DNA of 64,000 bases from Sporolactobacillus laevolacticus DSM 442 (GTDB taxonomy: Bacteria > Bacillota > Bacilli > Bacillales > Sporolactobacillaceae), in assembly GCF_000497245.1 (NCBI RefSeq), contig NZ_AWTC01000009.1, positions 126,696 to 190,695 of the forward strand. Direction: 5' to 3'. Shown in pieces: positions 7,912-18,799 of this stretch. The notes under the pieces were generated by a model that did not search any database, was not told where the DNA came from, and saw only the letters and a list, made by a program, of their open reading frames with translations. Position 1 is the stretch's first letter. Each line of letters starts with the position of its first letter. Position numbers and translations under genes: made by a program.

Positions 7912-9858
7912 ATGTTGACCGTAGAAAATAAGCCGCAATGGTCTCCAAATGATGTTGATCTGTATTTATTTCACGAAGGCACGCTTTATGAGGGTTACAA
8001 AGTTTTTGGTGCTCATTTTGATCAGGTTGAGGGAAAAGATGGCTTTCGTTTTACTGTATGGGCACCCAATGCACTGTCGGTTTCTGTTGTCGGTGACTTC
8101 AACGACTGGGATACCGGGACACATGTAATGACTCGGATCAAGCAATCTGGAGTATGGACAAGCTTTATCAAAGGTATCGGTATTGGCGAACGTTACAAAT
8201 ACGCAATCAAAACACCTTCAGGTACGGTGGTTTTGAAAGCTGATCCCTATGCGATTTATGCCGAAACGAGACCGAACACCGCTTCACTGACATTCAGGAC
8301 CGATCAGTACCTTTGGAAGGACAGCAAGTGGATGAAAAAGAGAGAGAAGAGGGATGATTATCATCAGCCATTAGCTATTTATGAATGCCATCTAGGTTCC
8401 TGGAAAAAGAAAGAAGACGGTAAATTATTCACTTACAGAGAACTGGCGGACGAGCTCGTTGATTATGTTGTTGAAAACGATTTTACTCATATAGAACTTA
8501 TGCCGATTATGGAGCATCCTTATGACCGTTCATGGGGCTATCAAATCACCGGATATTTTGCGCCGACAAGCCGATTCGGCAGCCCTGAGGACTTCATGTA
8601 TTTTGTTGATACTTGCCATGCACGGGGTATCGGTGTCATCTTAGATTGGACACCTGCACATTTTTGCAGAGATACTCATGGCCTTGGAAAATTCGACGGC
8701 ACTCCCCTCTATGAGCCTAATGATCCTAAGCTGGCTGATCGGCCGCAGTGGGGTACGTACAATTTTGATTTCAGCAAGAATGAAGTTGTTAGTTTCTTAA
8801 TATCAAACGCACGCTACTGGATGGACGTGTATCACGTTGAAGGATTTAGAATCGATGCAGTATCTTCGATGATTTATCTGAATCACAATGGCGATCTTCC
8901 ACTTGACGTAAAGAATAAGTTTGGCGGCTACGAGAATCTGGAAGCTATTGATTTCATAAAAAAGTTGAATGAGGCCGTTTTCAGCCGGTACCCTTCAGCA
9001 TTAATGATTGCCGAGGAGGCTACCGATTATCCAATGGTTTCTGGACCGACAGATGCCGGCGGTCTTGGCTTTAATTATAAGTGGAACATGGGTTGGGTCC
9101 ATGACATTCTCCGTTATATGAAACTCGACCCTTCTGACAGGCGTTATCACCACAATTTAATTACGTTCTCGATGCTCTATGCTTATTCGGAAAACTTTAT
9201 TTTGTCTTTTTCACATGATGAACTTGTATATGGTAAACGATCATTGCTTAATAAGATGCCTGGCGATGAATGGCAGCGATTTGCGAATCTGCGGGTACTG
9301 TACGGTTATTTTATGACTCATCCTGGAAAGAAATTGCTTTTCATGGGTAGTGAATTTGCTCAGTTTGATGAGTGGAAAGATCTTGAACAATTAGATTGGA
9401 AATTGCTTGATTTTCCGACACACAAGGCGTTTCATCATTATTCAGTTGCGTTCAACCATTTCTATCAGGAAACCTCCTGCTTGTGGCGTCTCGATCATGA
9501 GGGGGAAGGATTTGAGTGGATAGACGCCGACAATTCAAATCAAAGTATTATTAGCTTTATAAGAAAAGGAAAACGAAAAGGTGACTATTGCATTGTTGTT
9601 TGCAACTTCACTCCAACGGTTTATCACAAGTTTAAGCTTGGCGTGCCTGCCAACGGCAACTATCTTGAAATGTTTAACAGTGATGCCGAGGCGTTTGGTG
9701 GTTCCGGACAATGCAACCGTGAGCCGCTGGCTTCGATTGACGAGCCTTACCACAATCAGCCGCACAGTGTGGAAATAACTGTTCCGCCACTGGGTATCAG
9801 TGTGCTTATGAAAGAGACAAAAAAAAGAAAATTAAGTGAGCCTTATGATCAAGTGTAA
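7912..9858 (+). CDS. glgB: 1,4-alpha-glucan branching enzyme
   Basis: 648-residue GH13 enzyme that cuts alpha-1,4 chains and rejoins them as alpha-1,6 branches in glycogen. Domains in order: CBM48 at the amino end (FTVWAPNALSVSVVGDFNDWD), a GH13 barrel with GFRIDAVSSM (nucleophile Asp), MIAEEATDYP (acid-base Glu) and FSHDELVYGK (third Asp), then a beta-sandwich. The frame reaches a TTG at 7873, but the ATG at 7912 follows AAAGGAC and matches relatives. It is the first gene of the glycogen cluster, 49 bp before glgA. Confidence 0.96.
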   Translation: MLTVENKPQWSPNDVDLYLFHEGTLYEGYKVFGAHFDQVEGKDGFRFTVWAPNALSVSVVGDFNDWDTGTHVMTRIKQSGVWTSFIKGIGIGERYKYAIKTPSGTVVLKADPYAIYAETRPNTASLTFRTDQYLWKDSKWMKKREKRDDYHQPLAIYECHLGSWKKKEDGKLFTYRELADELVDYVVENDFTHIELMPIMEHPYDRSWGYQITGYFAPTSRFGSPEDFMYFVDTCHARGIGVILDWTPAHFCRDTHGLGKFDGTPLYEPNDPKLADRPQWGTYNFDFSKNEVVSFLISNARYWMDVYHVEGFRIDAVSSMIYLNHNGDLPLDVKNKFGGYENLEAIDFIKKLNEAVFSRYPSALMIAEEATDYPMVSGPTDAGGLGFNYKWNMGWVHDILRYMKLDPSDRRYHHNLITFSMLYAYSENFILSFSHDELVYGKRSLLNKMPGDEWQRFANLRVLYGYFMTHPGKKLLFMGSEFAQFDEWKDLEQLDWKLLDFPTHKAFHHYSVAFNHFYQETSCLWRLDHEGEGFEWIDADNSNQSIISFIRKGKRKGDYCIVVCNFTPTVYHKFKLGVPANGNYLEMFNSDAEAFGGSGQCNREPLASIDEPYHNQPHSVEITVPPLGISVLMKETKKRKLSEPYDQV

Positions 9859-9907
9859 CCGAAAAAATGTTGAAAATGCTGTTTTCCAATGAAAAGGGGA
9901 GAGAGAG

Positions 9908-11338
9908 ATGAATGTCTTGTTTGCCGCGTCTGAATGTGTTCCGTTTATAAAAACGGGGGGACTCGGCGATGTTGTCGGTGCATTACCGAAAGCATTGCAG
10001 AAAGAGAATGTACGGGTAAGCGTGGTGCTTCCAAAATATCAAGATCTCAATCATTTGTTTACCGATCGGATGACATTCATCAAATATATATTTGTGCCTG
10101 TTGGCTGGAGACGCCAGTATTGCGGACTTTTTATGCTGGAAGAAGCAGGGGTTCATTACTATTTTCTTGATAATGAATATTATTTCAAACGATCCGGCTG
10201 TTATGGTTATGACGATGACGGCGAACGCTTTGCTTTCTTTTCTCGCGCTGTTTTGGAAATACTGCCGCATTTGGCAGAAAAACCGGATGTGATTCACTGT
10301 CATGATTGGCAGACAGGACCAATTAGCGTAATGCTTAAAGCACATTTTCGTAGCCAAGTTTTTTATGAGAACATACGAACGGTATTTACCATCCATAACC
10401 TGAGGTATCAAGGCGTGTTCCCAAGAACTGTTTTGGGCGATCTGCTTGGACTTGATGACCACTATTTCCATCAAGACGGGCTTGAATTCTATGGGAATGT
10501 GAGTTATATGAAAGCCGGGCTTGCCTATTCAGATTTGTTGACAACAGTCAGCAAAAGCTATGCGAATGAAATACAAATGCCTTACTACGGAGAAAATCTG
10601 GATGGTTTCCTCCGTTGGAATAGTGCTAAACTTCACGGTATTGTCAACGGTATTGACAACGAACTATATAATCCTGAAACAGATAAGCAATTGTTTTCGA
10701 CCTATAGTACTTCTGATGGAAAGCTCGAAAACAAAAGGCGTTTGCAGGAATACTTACATTTACCTGTGAAACCAGATGTTCCGATAATTGCAATGATTAC
10801 CCGCTTGACCAGTCAGAAGGGCATTGATTTAGTGCTTCGCGTTTTTCATGAAATCATGAATCTGGGCGTTCAGTTTGTACTGCTTGGGACCGGAGAAAGA
10901 AATGATGAAGAAACTTTCCGTTGGCTAGCCGGACAATACCCGGACGCTGCATCAGCAAATATCTTCTTTGATGACGGACTTGCCAGAAAAATTTATGCCG
11001 GTTCAGATTTGTTTTTAATGCCTTCAAGCTTTGAGCCGTGCGGAATCGGTCAACTACTGGCGATGCGCTATGGAAGCCTGCCGATTGTTCGCGAAACAGG
11101 GGGTCTGAAAGATACAGTGCTCTCTTATAATGAGTTCACCGATGAAGGAAATGGATTCAGTTTTACGAATTACAATGCCCACGACATGCTTTTCACAATT
11201 AAGCGGGCTGTTCACTTATTTAAGGGCAATAAAGAAAAATGGAGGCAGCTTGTTGAAAGTGCAATGAAATTAGATTTCGGATGGGAGCAATCGGCTAAAG
11301 ATTACTTGGAATTGTATCGTTCACTTCTGAAAAATTAA
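9908..11338 (+). CDS. glgA: glycogen synthase
   Basis: 476-residue GT5 glycosyltransferase that adds glucose from ADP-glucose to glycogen. The amino end carries KTGGLGDVVGALPKAL, the nucleotide-sugar binding motif. The carboxyl half has PSSFEPCGIGQLLAMRYGSLPIVRETGGL with the conserved Glu. The start ATG follows GGGGAGAGAG. It follows glgB and is separated from glgC by 376 bp holding its own control sites. That arrangement (BA, then CDP) differs from the common glgBCDAP order. Confidence 0.96.
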   Translation: MNVLFAASECVPFIKTGGLGDVVGALPKALQKENVRVSVVLPKYQDLNHLFTDRMTFIKYIFVPVGWRRQYCGLFMLEEAGVHYYFLDNEYYFKRSGCYGYDDDGERFAFFSRAVLEILPHLAEKPDVIHCHDWQTGPISVMLKAHFRSQVFYENIRTVFTIHNLRYQGVFPRTVLGDLLGLDDHYFHQDGLEFYGNVSYMKAGLAYSDLLTTVSKSYANEIQMPYYGENLDGFLRWNSAKLHGIVNGIDNELYNPETDKQLFSTYSTSDGKLENKRRLQEYLHLPVKPDVPIIAMITRLTSQKGIDLVLRVFHEIMNLGVQFVLLGTGERNDEETFRWLAGQYPDAASANIFFDDGLARKIYAGSDLFLMPSSFEPCGIGQLLAMRYGSLPIVRETGGLKDTVLSYNEFTDEGNGFSFTNYNAHDMLFTIKRAVHLFKGNKEKWRQLVESAMKLDFGWEQSAKDYLELYRSLLKN

Positions 11339-11714
11339 TGCCAAATTTTAATATATAAAAATTCAGAAATTAATCAATAAAAAGCTCCGAAATCACTTAA
11401 ATCTGTTATATAATAGTTATGGGGAATATGAATAACTACTCATAACAGACCAGAGAAGTCAAGGAGAGCATGAGGTACTTTTAGGTACCTAAAAAAATTT
11501 TTTTTGCTGCTTTAAAAGGCTTGTCATTATTGTTGAAACAGTAAAAGTAAGCGGTTACATTTATCTGTCTCGGTTATTTTTCGTTTTATTTAATCTGCAC
11601 GATCTTTCTGAATATGTTTTTACGTTCCTTTTCATACGATAGAGTATAGAACTTATTGAGCGAGTGAAGGAGGTGTGAGGAAGAGGGTGGTCTCCCATTC
11701 TTTTTCCAGAGAAA
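11339..11714 (+). promoter_or_regulatory. glgA-glgC intergenic control region
   Basis: No gene longer than a few codons. In order: a TATAAT at 11409-11414 without a clear -35; a good ribosome site AAGGAG at 11461-11466 before a four-codon frame ATG-AGG-TAC-TTT-TAG at 11470; hairpin AGGTAC (11473-11478) with GTACCT (11485-11490) followed by an A-run then eight T, possibly the glgA terminator; promoter TTGAAA (11533-11538) / TACATT (11556-11561) with 17-bp spacing overlapped by a cre-like site. A strong GAAGGAGG at 11667-11673 lies 41 nt before the glgC ATG, too far to serve it directly. Confidence 0.5.
11546..11559 (+). promoter_or_regulatory. cre-like site (CcpA operator) at the glgC promoter
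   Basis: AGTAAGCGGTTACA matches 13 of 14 positions of the consensus TGWAANCGNTNWCA, differing only at the first base. It covers the spacer and -10 of the TTGAAA/TACATT promoter, so CcpA would repress glgC-glgD-glgP-amy when a preferred sugar is abundant (inference). Confidence 0.6.
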
Positions 11715-12860
11715 ATGAAAAATGAAATGATCGCAATGATTTTGGCAGGTGGCCAAGGCTCCCGTTTAGGAAAGTTGACGAGAACAATTGCTAAACCGGC
11801 AGTTCCTTTTGGTGGAAAGTACAGAATTATAGATTTTTCGTTAAGTAATTGCTCAAATTCAGGCATTCGAACAATTGGTGTCGTGACTCAGTATCAACCG
11901 CTTGAGCTGAACAGTCATATTGGCAACGGTTCACACTGGGGACTTGACCATAAGGACGGTGGAGTCACCATTCTGCAGCCGCATTCAAGTCTTGACGGCG
12001 AAAAGTGGTTTGAAGGGACCGCTCACGCAATTTACCAAAATATCAGCTATATTGACAGCCATAACCCAACCTATTTGCTCATTCTTTCCGGTGATCATAT
12101 TTATAAAATGGATTATGAGCATATGCTTCATTTTCATAAGAGGAAAAAGGCGACAGCAACGGTTGCGGTGATTCATGTGCCGTTAGAGGAAGCCTCTCGA
12201 TTTGGCATTATGAATACGGACAATACGGATCGAATTATTGACTTCGAAGAAAAACCTGCGAAGCCAAAAAGCAATCTAGCTTCAATGGGTATTTATATTT
12301 TTACATGGGAAGTTCTCCGTCGTTATTTAACAGAGAGTCATGCGACAGGACAAAATATGGATGATTTTGGGAAAAATGTCATTCCATCATTCTTGGCAAA
12401 CGGTGAAAATGTTTTTGCTTACTCCTTCAATGGATACTGGAAAGACGTCGGTACAATTGAAAGTCTTTGGGAAGCAAATATGGCTTTTATAAATCCGGAT
12501 CATGAATTAAATATTCGTGACAAAAGCTGGCGTATTTATTCCAAAAATCCTGTCGCACCACCACATTATTTGGCGACAGGTGCAAAAGTTAAGGAATCGT
12601 TGATTGTTGATGGTTGCTATATTTCCGGAGAAATCAATCACTCTATTATTTCACAAAATGTAAAGATTGGCGCTAACAGTGTCATCAAAGACTCAATCGT
12701 GATGGCGAACACGGTGATCGGAAAGAATGTCACAATAGACCGGGCCATTGTTGGCGAACATGCGGTATTCGCCGATAACGCACAGGTCGTGGGTGATAAG
12801 TCAATTGAAGTTGTTGGATACAATGAAATTGTGGGAGGGTTGAATGATGAGGAGGAATAA
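11715..12860 (+). CDS. glgC: glucose-1-phosphate adenylyltransferase, catalytic subunit
   Basis: 381-residue ADP-glucose pyrophosphorylase. It makes ADP-glucose, the committed step of glycogen synthesis. The nucleotidyltransferase motif [16 protein letters not shown] is intact at residues 7-22, followed by [19 protein letters not shown] and [11 protein letters not shown]. The carboxyl end forms the left-handed beta-helix ([19 protein letters not shown]). The ATG has only a weak ribosome site (CCAGAG). It overlaps glgD by 17 nt, and GlgC and GlgD probably form a heteromer as in Bacillus. Confidence 0.96.
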   Translation: MKNEMIAMILAGGQGSRLGKLTRTIAKPAVPFGGKYRIIDFSLSNCSNSGIRTIGVVTQYQPLELNSHIGNGSHWGLDHKDGGVTILQPHSSLDGEKWFEGTAHAIYQNISYIDSHNPTYLLILSGDHIYKMDYEHMLHFHKRKKATATVAVIHVPLEEASRFGIMNTDNTDRIIDFEEKPAKPKSNLASMGIYIFTWEVLRRYLTESHATGQNMDDFGKNVIPSFLANGENVFAYSFNGYWKDVGTIESLWEANMAFINPDHELNIRDKSWRIYSKNPVAPPHYLATGAKVKESLIVDGCYISGEINHSIISQNVKIGANSVIKDSIVMANTVIGKNVTIDRAIVGEHAVFADNAQVVGDKSIEVVGYNEIVGGLNDEEE

Positions 12861-14079
12861 AATTTGCGGAATACTCAACATAACGGAATCGAGGTTGGCC
12901 ACCTATCCATTGACAATGAATAGACCAGTTGCAAGTTTGCCTTTTTGCAGCAGATATCGTTTGATTGACTTTCCGTTAACTAATTTAACCACAGCGGGTG
13001 TCGAAACGATCGGCATCTTTACCCACGATAACTTGCGCTCAATCTACGATCACGTTCGCAGCGGCAAGGAATGGGGGTTGGACAGTATTCACGGAGGACT
13101 CTTCTTCTTCTCCGAGCCGAGTTTGGATTCCGGACGCGGAAATCAAGGTGGACTGAACCTTGAAGGAGATATTTATAACTACTTCAATAACATTGAGTTC
13201 TTTGAGAAATCCGAATCTGAGTATACCGTCATCATGGGCACACGCATGCTATGTAATGTGGATGTTCAGGCAATATTGCGCAATCATATTGAGCAAGGTG
13301 CGGATATTACCGTTGTCTATAAATCAGTGGATCAATTTGACGACGGTGATCAACATGTCTCTTGTCTTACAATTGATGAGGATGGCCGCGTGCGTGGATT
13401 AAAATCTTGCGAACTGCATAAAAATGCAGGAAAGATGTTTATTAACATGGAAATATATATTATGAAGACCCGTTTACTGACGAAATTGATACGCAATGTT
13501 GTGGCTGAGAATGAACATTGCAATTTAAACGATGTGCTTCACAAAGCAATTGTTAATTTGCCTTCAAATGGATTTGAATATACCGGATATTTGAAGACGA
13601 TCAATTCAGTAGGCGCTTATTATCAGGCCAACATGGATATGCTTCAGGATTCAAACTTAACGGCGTTGTTAAAGGGAAGCCAGACTATTCATACGAAAGT
13701 GAAAAATGAGGCGCCAACCTATTATGCCCGTTCATCGGAAGTTGAGGACTCACTCGTAGCTAACGGGTGCTTGATTTATGGTGAAGTTGCGCATTCGGTT
13801 GTATTTCGTAATGTTACCATTGAAAAGAATACAGTAGTCAATAGTTCAGTCATTATGCAGGGAAGTTCAATTGGAAGCGGTGCGGAATTGCATTATGTCA
13901 TTCTTGATAAACAAGTCCGGATTGAACCGAATACGAAGTTGATCGGAACAAAGAATAAGCCTATTGTCATTGAGAAGAATTCGGTGATCAGCCGTATTTC
14001 CGAAGACAGTCAATCTCCTGAGATCCGTACTGCCAACCAAGGCAATGATAGAGAAAATTACAACACATTATTTTCATAA
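12844..14079 (+). CDS. glgD: glucose-1-phosphate adenylyltransferase, GlgD-type regulatory subunit
   Basis: 411-residue GlgC paralogue. It keeps the fold ([16 protein letters not shown], the beta-helix end [16 protein letters not shown]) but lacks the GGxGxRL catalytic loop. Its amino end reads [23 protein letters not shown] instead. GlgD of Bacillaceae enhances GlgC rather than acting alone. The start is the first of two ATGs inside the end of glgC, so translation is coupled. AGGAGG at 12850-12855 lies inside the frame, leaving a small doubt about the exact start. Confidence 0.93.
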   Translation: MMRRNKICGILNITESRLATYPLTMNRPVASLPFCSRYRLIDFPLTNLTTAGVETIGIFTHDNLRSIYDHVRSGKEWGLDSIHGGLFFFSEPSLDSGRGNQGGLNLEGDIYNYFNNIEFFEKSESEYTVIMGTRMLCNVDVQAILRNHIEQGADITVVYKSVDQFDDGDQHVSCLTIDEDGRVRGLKSCELHKNAGKMFINMEIYIMKTRLLTKLIRNVVAENEHCNLNDVLHKAIVNLPSNGFEYTGYLKTINSVGAYYQANMDMLQDSNLTALLKGSQTIHTKVKNEAPTYYARSSEVEDSLVANGCLIYGEVAHSVVFRNVTIEKNTVVNSSVIMQGSSIGSGAELHYVILDKQVRIEPNTKLIGTKNKPIVIEKNSVISRISEDSQSPEIRTANQGNDRENYNTLFS

Positions 14080-14344
14080 AATAATTTAATGGCAGGTGCG
14101 GCTTATAAATCCCACGTTTCTCGGCAATGATTGTTTCATAGCTGGCCATTAACGCTGCGTCCGCCAATCATCAAGAAGCAACACATCAGAAACAGCCGGA
14201 CAAGAATGATAATGCCTTACCGCAACTTGGTTAACAATACGTGCGAGTAAGGGCAGTTCTTTCTCGGCTGTTTTTGACTACCATTTTTCGCTTCCGACAA
14301 ATTAATAGAAGAACTAATATCTATGGACTAAGGATGGTAACTAT

Positions 14345-16756
14345 ATGGATCTCTCAAAACGAAAATTCAAAGAAGATTTTAAGAAAATGTTGACAGAAGT
14401 ATATTCAATGGACATCTCTGAATCAGAGACAACCGAGCAATACGTCACTCTGGGAAATCTTATCCGTTCCTATTCGTCCAAGAATTGGGGACGGACGAAT
14501 CAAAGGTACATTGAAAAGAAAAAGAAGCAGGCTTATTATTTTTCTATGGAATTCCTGCTTGGCAGAATGCTGAAGAGCAATTTACTGAATTTGGGAATTC
14601 TGGACACTGTTCGCGATGGGTTACGTGATCTGGGCATTGATCTTGAGGAAATTGCGCAAATTGAACCGGATCCAGGTTTGGGTAATGGTGGTCTTGGCCG
14701 TTTGGCAGCATGTTTTATAGACTCTATGGCGACAAGTGAAATCCCTGCGCATGGTAACGGGATTCGTTTTAAATACGGTTTGTTTAAGCAAAAATTTGTG
14801 AATGGCTATCAAGTCGAGCTTCCTGAGAATTGGTTGCAGAACGGTAATGTGTGGGAAACAAGAAAAATGCATGCAGCGGTCAATGTACGCTTTTACGGGA
14901 AAGTGTGGCTGGAGCAAACGTCGGCAGGAGTCCTTGAACCTCACTATGAAGATACTCAGGAGGTACTTGCCGTACCTTATGACACCCCAGTGGTAGGTTT
15001 CAACAATGATGTAATTAATACTCTTCGGCTTTGGTCTGCAGAGGTGCCTCCGCAGGATGACATCACGGATTATTGGTCCTATATTCATCAGAGAAATCAG
15101 ATAGAAAGTATTTCTGAAGTTCTTTATCCGGATGATTCAAATTATGAAGGCCGTTTGCTGCGTTTGAAGCAAGAGTACTTTTTTGTTTCTGCGGGTATCC
15201 AGAGCATCATTCGGCATTATAAGAAAATGGATTTGTCTATGAATCATTTAGCGGAAAAAGTCGCGATCCACATCAATGATACGCATCCTGCGCTTTGTGT
15301 ACCTGAGCTTATGCGCATTTTGCTGGATGAGGAAAAAATGGACTGGGAACATGCTTGGAATGTGACTGTTAACGTAATGAGCTATACCAATCATACCATT
15401 ATGTCTGAGGCACTTGAAAAATGGCCGATTGAGATGATCAGCACCCTGCTTCCACGTATCTACCAGATCATATGTGAAATTGATCGCCGTTTTACAATGA
15501 AAATGAGCACGCTATTTGAGCGTGAAATTGTTGAAAGAACACGAATTATCGAAGGTGGCCATGTCAAAATGGCTCATATGGCAATTATTGGAAGCCACAG
15601 TGTTAACGGAGTAGCTCAGCTGCACACAACCATTCTTAAAGAAAAGGTTTTACACGACTTTTTTCTTGTCTATCCATCAAAGTTCAATAATAAGACGAAT
15701 GGGATTACACAACGCCGCTGGCTGATGCTCGCCAATGAGCCGCTGTGTGATTTAATAAATCGTAAAATTGGCAACGAATGGGAAACAACTCCAACAGAAT
15801 TAAAGATGCTGAAGGCATTCAGAGATGATGAGAAAACATTGCTCGAACTTGCTCAGATTAAACGGCTTAATAAGGAACGTTTTGCGGAGCATATAAAAAA
15901 AACTATGGATCTAACCATTAATCCAGATGCCATATTTGATGTTCAGATCAAAAGACTTCATGCATATAAACGGCAATTATTGAATCTGCTCCATATTTTA
16001 AGCCTGTATTTTCAGCTGAAAGATGATCCACAGGCGGATATTCATCCACGTGTGTTTATCTTTGGTGCGAAAGCGGCGCCAAGTTATACTTATGCCAAAC
16101 AAATTATTAAGCTAATCAACTCAGTGGCAGATCTGATCAATCATGATGCGGCAATCGCTGATAAACTGAAAATCGTGTTTGTTGAAAACTATGGAGTATC
16201 TCTAGCAGAAAAGATCATTCCCGCTGCCGATGTCAGCGAACAAATATCGCTTGCTTCAAAAGAAGCATCGGGAACGAGTAACATGAAGTTGATGCTTAAC
16301 GGTGCGATTACATTGGCGACACTTGACGGTGCCAATGTTGAAATCAGAGACCGGGTAGGCGAGAAGAACATTGTAATTTTCGGATTGCGTGAAGATGAAG
16401 TCTATCAATACTATCATGATGGAAGTTATCAATCACGAAGTTATTACGAAAACAATCCGGTGCTGCACCGCGTGTTGAACGGATTAATTGATGGAACAAT
16501 TCCAGGTGCAGAAGCAGAAGGAAGATCAGTTTTCGACTCACTCGTGCAATATGGAGATGAGTATTTTGTCCTGAGAGATTTTGAAGCGTATGCGGATGCA
16601 CAGAAACATATTGATCAATTGTACAGAGATACGCTGCAATGGCAAAAAATGGCATTGATCAATATCGCAGGAGCAGGCGTTTTTTCATCAGATTATACGG
16701 TGCAACAATATGCGAGTCAAATATGGGATGTCTCTTCAAAAGTACGGAACATCTGA
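14345..16756 (+). CDS. glgP: glycogen phosphorylase
   Basis: 803-residue GT35 enzyme that releases glucose-1-phosphate from glycogen with pyridoxal phosphate as cofactor. Motifs: GLGNGGLGRLAACF near residue 120; IHINDTHPALCVPELMR; the carboxyl EASGTSNMKLMLNGA, where Lys binds PLP. The length is typical. It follows glgD after 265 bp with no clear gene or terminator. AAGGATGG precedes the ATG. Confidence 0.96.
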   Translation: MDLSKRKFKEDFKKMLTEVYSMDISESETTEQYVTLGNLIRSYSSKNWGRTNQRYIEKKKKQAYYFSMEFLLGRMLKSNLLNLGILDTVRDGLRDLGIDLEEIAQIEPDPGLGNGGLGRLAACFIDSMATSEIPAHGNGIRFKYGLFKQKFVNGYQVELPENWLQNGNVWETRKMHAAVNVRFYGKVWLEQTSAGVLEPHYEDTQEVLAVPYDTPVVGFNNDVINTLRLWSAEVPPQDDITDYWSYIHQRNQIESISEVLYPDDSNYEGRLLRLKQEYFFVSAGIQSIIRHYKKMDLSMNHLAEKVAIHINDTHPALCVPELMRILLDEEKMDWEHAWNVTVNVMSYTNHTIMSEALEKWPIEMISTLLPRIYQIICEIDRRFTMKMSTLFEREIVERTRIIEGGHVKMAHMAIIGSHSVNGVAQLHTTILKEKVLHDFFLVYPSKFNNKTNGITQRRWLMLANEPLCDLINRKIGNEWETTPTELKMLKAFRDDEKTLLELAQIKRLNKERFAEHIKKTMDLTINPDAIFDVQIKRLHAYKRQLLNLLHILSLYFQLKDDPQADIHPRVFIFGAKAAPSYTYAKQIIKLINSVADLINHDAAIADKLKIVFVENYGVSLAEKIIPAADVSEQISLASKEASGTSNMKLMLNGAITLATLDGANVEIRDRVGEKNIVIFGLREDEVYQYYHDGSYQSRSYYENNPVLHRVLNGLIDGTIPGAEAEGRSVFDSLVQYGDEYFVLRDFEAYADAQKHIDQLYRDTLQWQKMALINIAGAGVFSSDYTVQQYASQIWDVSSKVRNI

Positions 16757-16791
16757 ATGTTTGTTCTCCTTGAGGAAGAGGGAGTTGCTTC

Positions 16792-18645
16792 ATGACGTTT
16801 CCAGATATTTATTTTAATTCATGGTCTGAAACATATAGGCGTCCTTTCGGCGCGGTCAGAATCGGTAACAGTGTCTATTTTTCGATTAAGGTTGACGGAG
16901 TAAATATTTTAGCCGTTGATTTAATGATCCAAAAGGACGGCGAACAAATAAAAGCGTTGAATATGCTGCCGTCTTCCGAAAAAGAGCATTTCTATTATTT
17001 GAAATTTACAACTGAAGGGAACTGCGGTCTCTATTTCTATCATTTTAAGGTGACATATAGGGATGAACAGCAGGAGAAAACACTGTATTATGCAAAGGCT
17101 GAAGATAATTATGGTGGAGTAGGACGTATCCTTTATGATTCTGCACGCGTTGAACAATATCAGATCACATGTTTTGACCACCAGGACCCAGCTCCTGACT
17201 GGTATTTGGATGGTGTTATTTACCATGTTTTTGTCGATCGTTTTAATAACGGTAATCATCACAAAATGGTTTTAAATCCTAAAAAAAATTCATTTTTATA
17301 CGCCACAGAGGATGACCTCCCCTATTACATTCGTGATAACAAAGGAGACATTGTCCGCTGGGATTTTTATGGCGGAAACTTAAACGGGATCATTGCCAGA
17401 TTAAACGATCTCTATAAGTTAGGTGTGACGATCCTATACCTCAGTCCAATTTTTGAGGCAAGCAGCAATCATAAATATGATACTGGCAATTATTTGCGTA
17501 TTGATCCGATGTTTGGTGATCAAAAAACCTTTGATAGACTCATTGCAAAAACGCGTCGCTTAGGGATGCATGTTATTCTGGACGGTGTCTTTAATCACGT
17601 CGGAGCTGATAGCATTTATTTTAATCGGTTTGGAAACTATGGAAACGGCGGCGCTTATTTGGATCCTGGCTCTCCCTATTGCGATTGGTTTACGTTTCAC
17701 GGTGACCATGATCATTACAATTGCTGGTGGAATATCGATGATTTGCCGACAGTTAATAAAGAAAAGAAAAGCTATCGTGATTTTATCTATGAATCGGAAG
17801 ACAGTGTCATCAATACCTGGTCTGCCACTGGAATTGGCGGATGGAGACTTGACGTGGCGGATGAGCTGAGTGATGACTTTATTGAAGGGATTCGCCATAC
17901 ACTGGATCAGCACATAGAAAAAGGAGAACGTAAAGTGCTGATTGGCGAAGTTTGGGAGGATGCTTCTAATAAAATTGCTTACGGGAAAAGGCATCATTAC
18001 CTCGAAGGTGGCATGCTTCATGGCGTGATGAATTATCCTTTCAGATCGATCATTATTGATTTACTCATTGGGAAACAAAACGCCCGTCAGGTTGCGCGTG
18101 CAAGCTTCACATTGAGATCCAATTATCCACAGGATGCTTTTTTTGCAAATATGAACAATATCGGCACGCATGATACAGAGCGGATCCTAACGATGCTTGG
18201 CGATGATGAGAAGAAAGTACTGCTGGCGATATGGATGTTGATGACGTTGCCGGGGGTTCCGTGTGTATACTATGGCGATGAGGCTGGAGTCGCTGGAGGA
18301 AAGGATCCTGATAATCGCCGGTTTTATCCATGGGGAAAAGAAAACCAATCAATCCTAGCTGCATTCCGATCAGCCATTCAGACCCGAAGACAAGATGAAA
18401 ATCTTCAAAAAGGTTTATTCTACCCTTTTTCAATCGGCAATTTATTCGGCTTTCTCCGTTTTCAAACTAAAGCTGATTATACTGCGATTATTTTTAACCC
18501 GTCCAATGAAACAACTAATGTCGATCTGTCTCAATGTATTGATGAGACAGAGGGTGAGTTGATCGGAAATAGTCTGAAGGATTTATCATTTGATGGGGAG
18601 CAAATTGCGGCTTGGGACTTTTCTATTAAAAAACTCAAAGAATAA
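16792..18645 (+). CDS. alpha-amylase family glycosidase of the glycogen cluster
   Basis: 617-residue GH13 hydrolase without a signal peptide, so intracellular. An amino-terminal beta-domain of about 125 residues precedes the barrel. Conserved regions: LDGVFNHVGADS, GGWRLDVADEL (nucleophile Asp), KVLIGEVWEDAS (acid-base Glu) and NNIGTHDTERIL (third Asp). It resembles neopullulanase or maltogenic-type enzymes that shorten or debranch glycogen. Lactic acid bacteria also carry such a gene after glgP. It starts 35 bp after glgP in the same transcript. Exact linkage specificity cannot be read from sequence. Confidence 0.88.
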   Translation: MTFPDIYFNSWSETYRRPFGAVRIGNSVYFSIKVDGVNILAVDLMIQKDGEQIKALNMLPSSEKEHFYYLKFTTEGNCGLYFYHFKVTYRDEQQEKTLYYAKAEDNYGGVGRILYDSARVEQYQITCFDHQDPAPDWYLDGVIYHVFVDRFNNGNHHKMVLNPKKNSFLYATEDDLPYYIRDNKGDIVRWDFYGGNLNGIIARLNDLYKLGVTILYLSPIFEASSNHKYDTGNYLRIDPMFGDQKTFDRLIAKTRRLGMHVILDGVFNHVGADSIYFNRFGNYGNGGAYLDPGSPYCDWFTFHGDHDHYNCWWNIDDLPTVNKEKKSYRDFIYESEDSVINTWSATGIGGWRLDVADELSDDFIEGIRHTLDQHIEKGERKVLIGEVWEDASNKIAYGKRHHYLEGGMLHGVMNYPFRSIIIDLLIGKQNARQVARASFTLRSNYPQDAFFANMNNIGTHDTERILTMLGDDEKKVLLAIWMLMTLPGVPCVYYGDEAGVAGGKDPDNRRFYPWGKENQSILAAFRSAIQTRRQDENLQKGLFYPFSIGNLFGFLRFQTKADYTAIIFNPSNETTNVDLSQCIDETEGELIGNSLKDLSFDGEQIAAWDFSIKKLKE

Positions 18646-18799
18646 GCATATGAAAATTAACGGACAATCTATTGGATCATCGGAGATTGAATCAAAGCGA
18701 AGCTAAAGTCTTTTTAAGTATCAATTCTTCCACAAAATATTTCATTTTTAGAAAATATCTCTAGTTATTTATGTTATTATATACGTACACAAAAAAAGG

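Noticed and set aside
11680..11715. T-box-like AGGGTGGT motif before glgC
   Set aside because: It is followed by CTCCC instead of ACCGCG, there is no stem I or terminator, and the gene has no link to tRNA charging.
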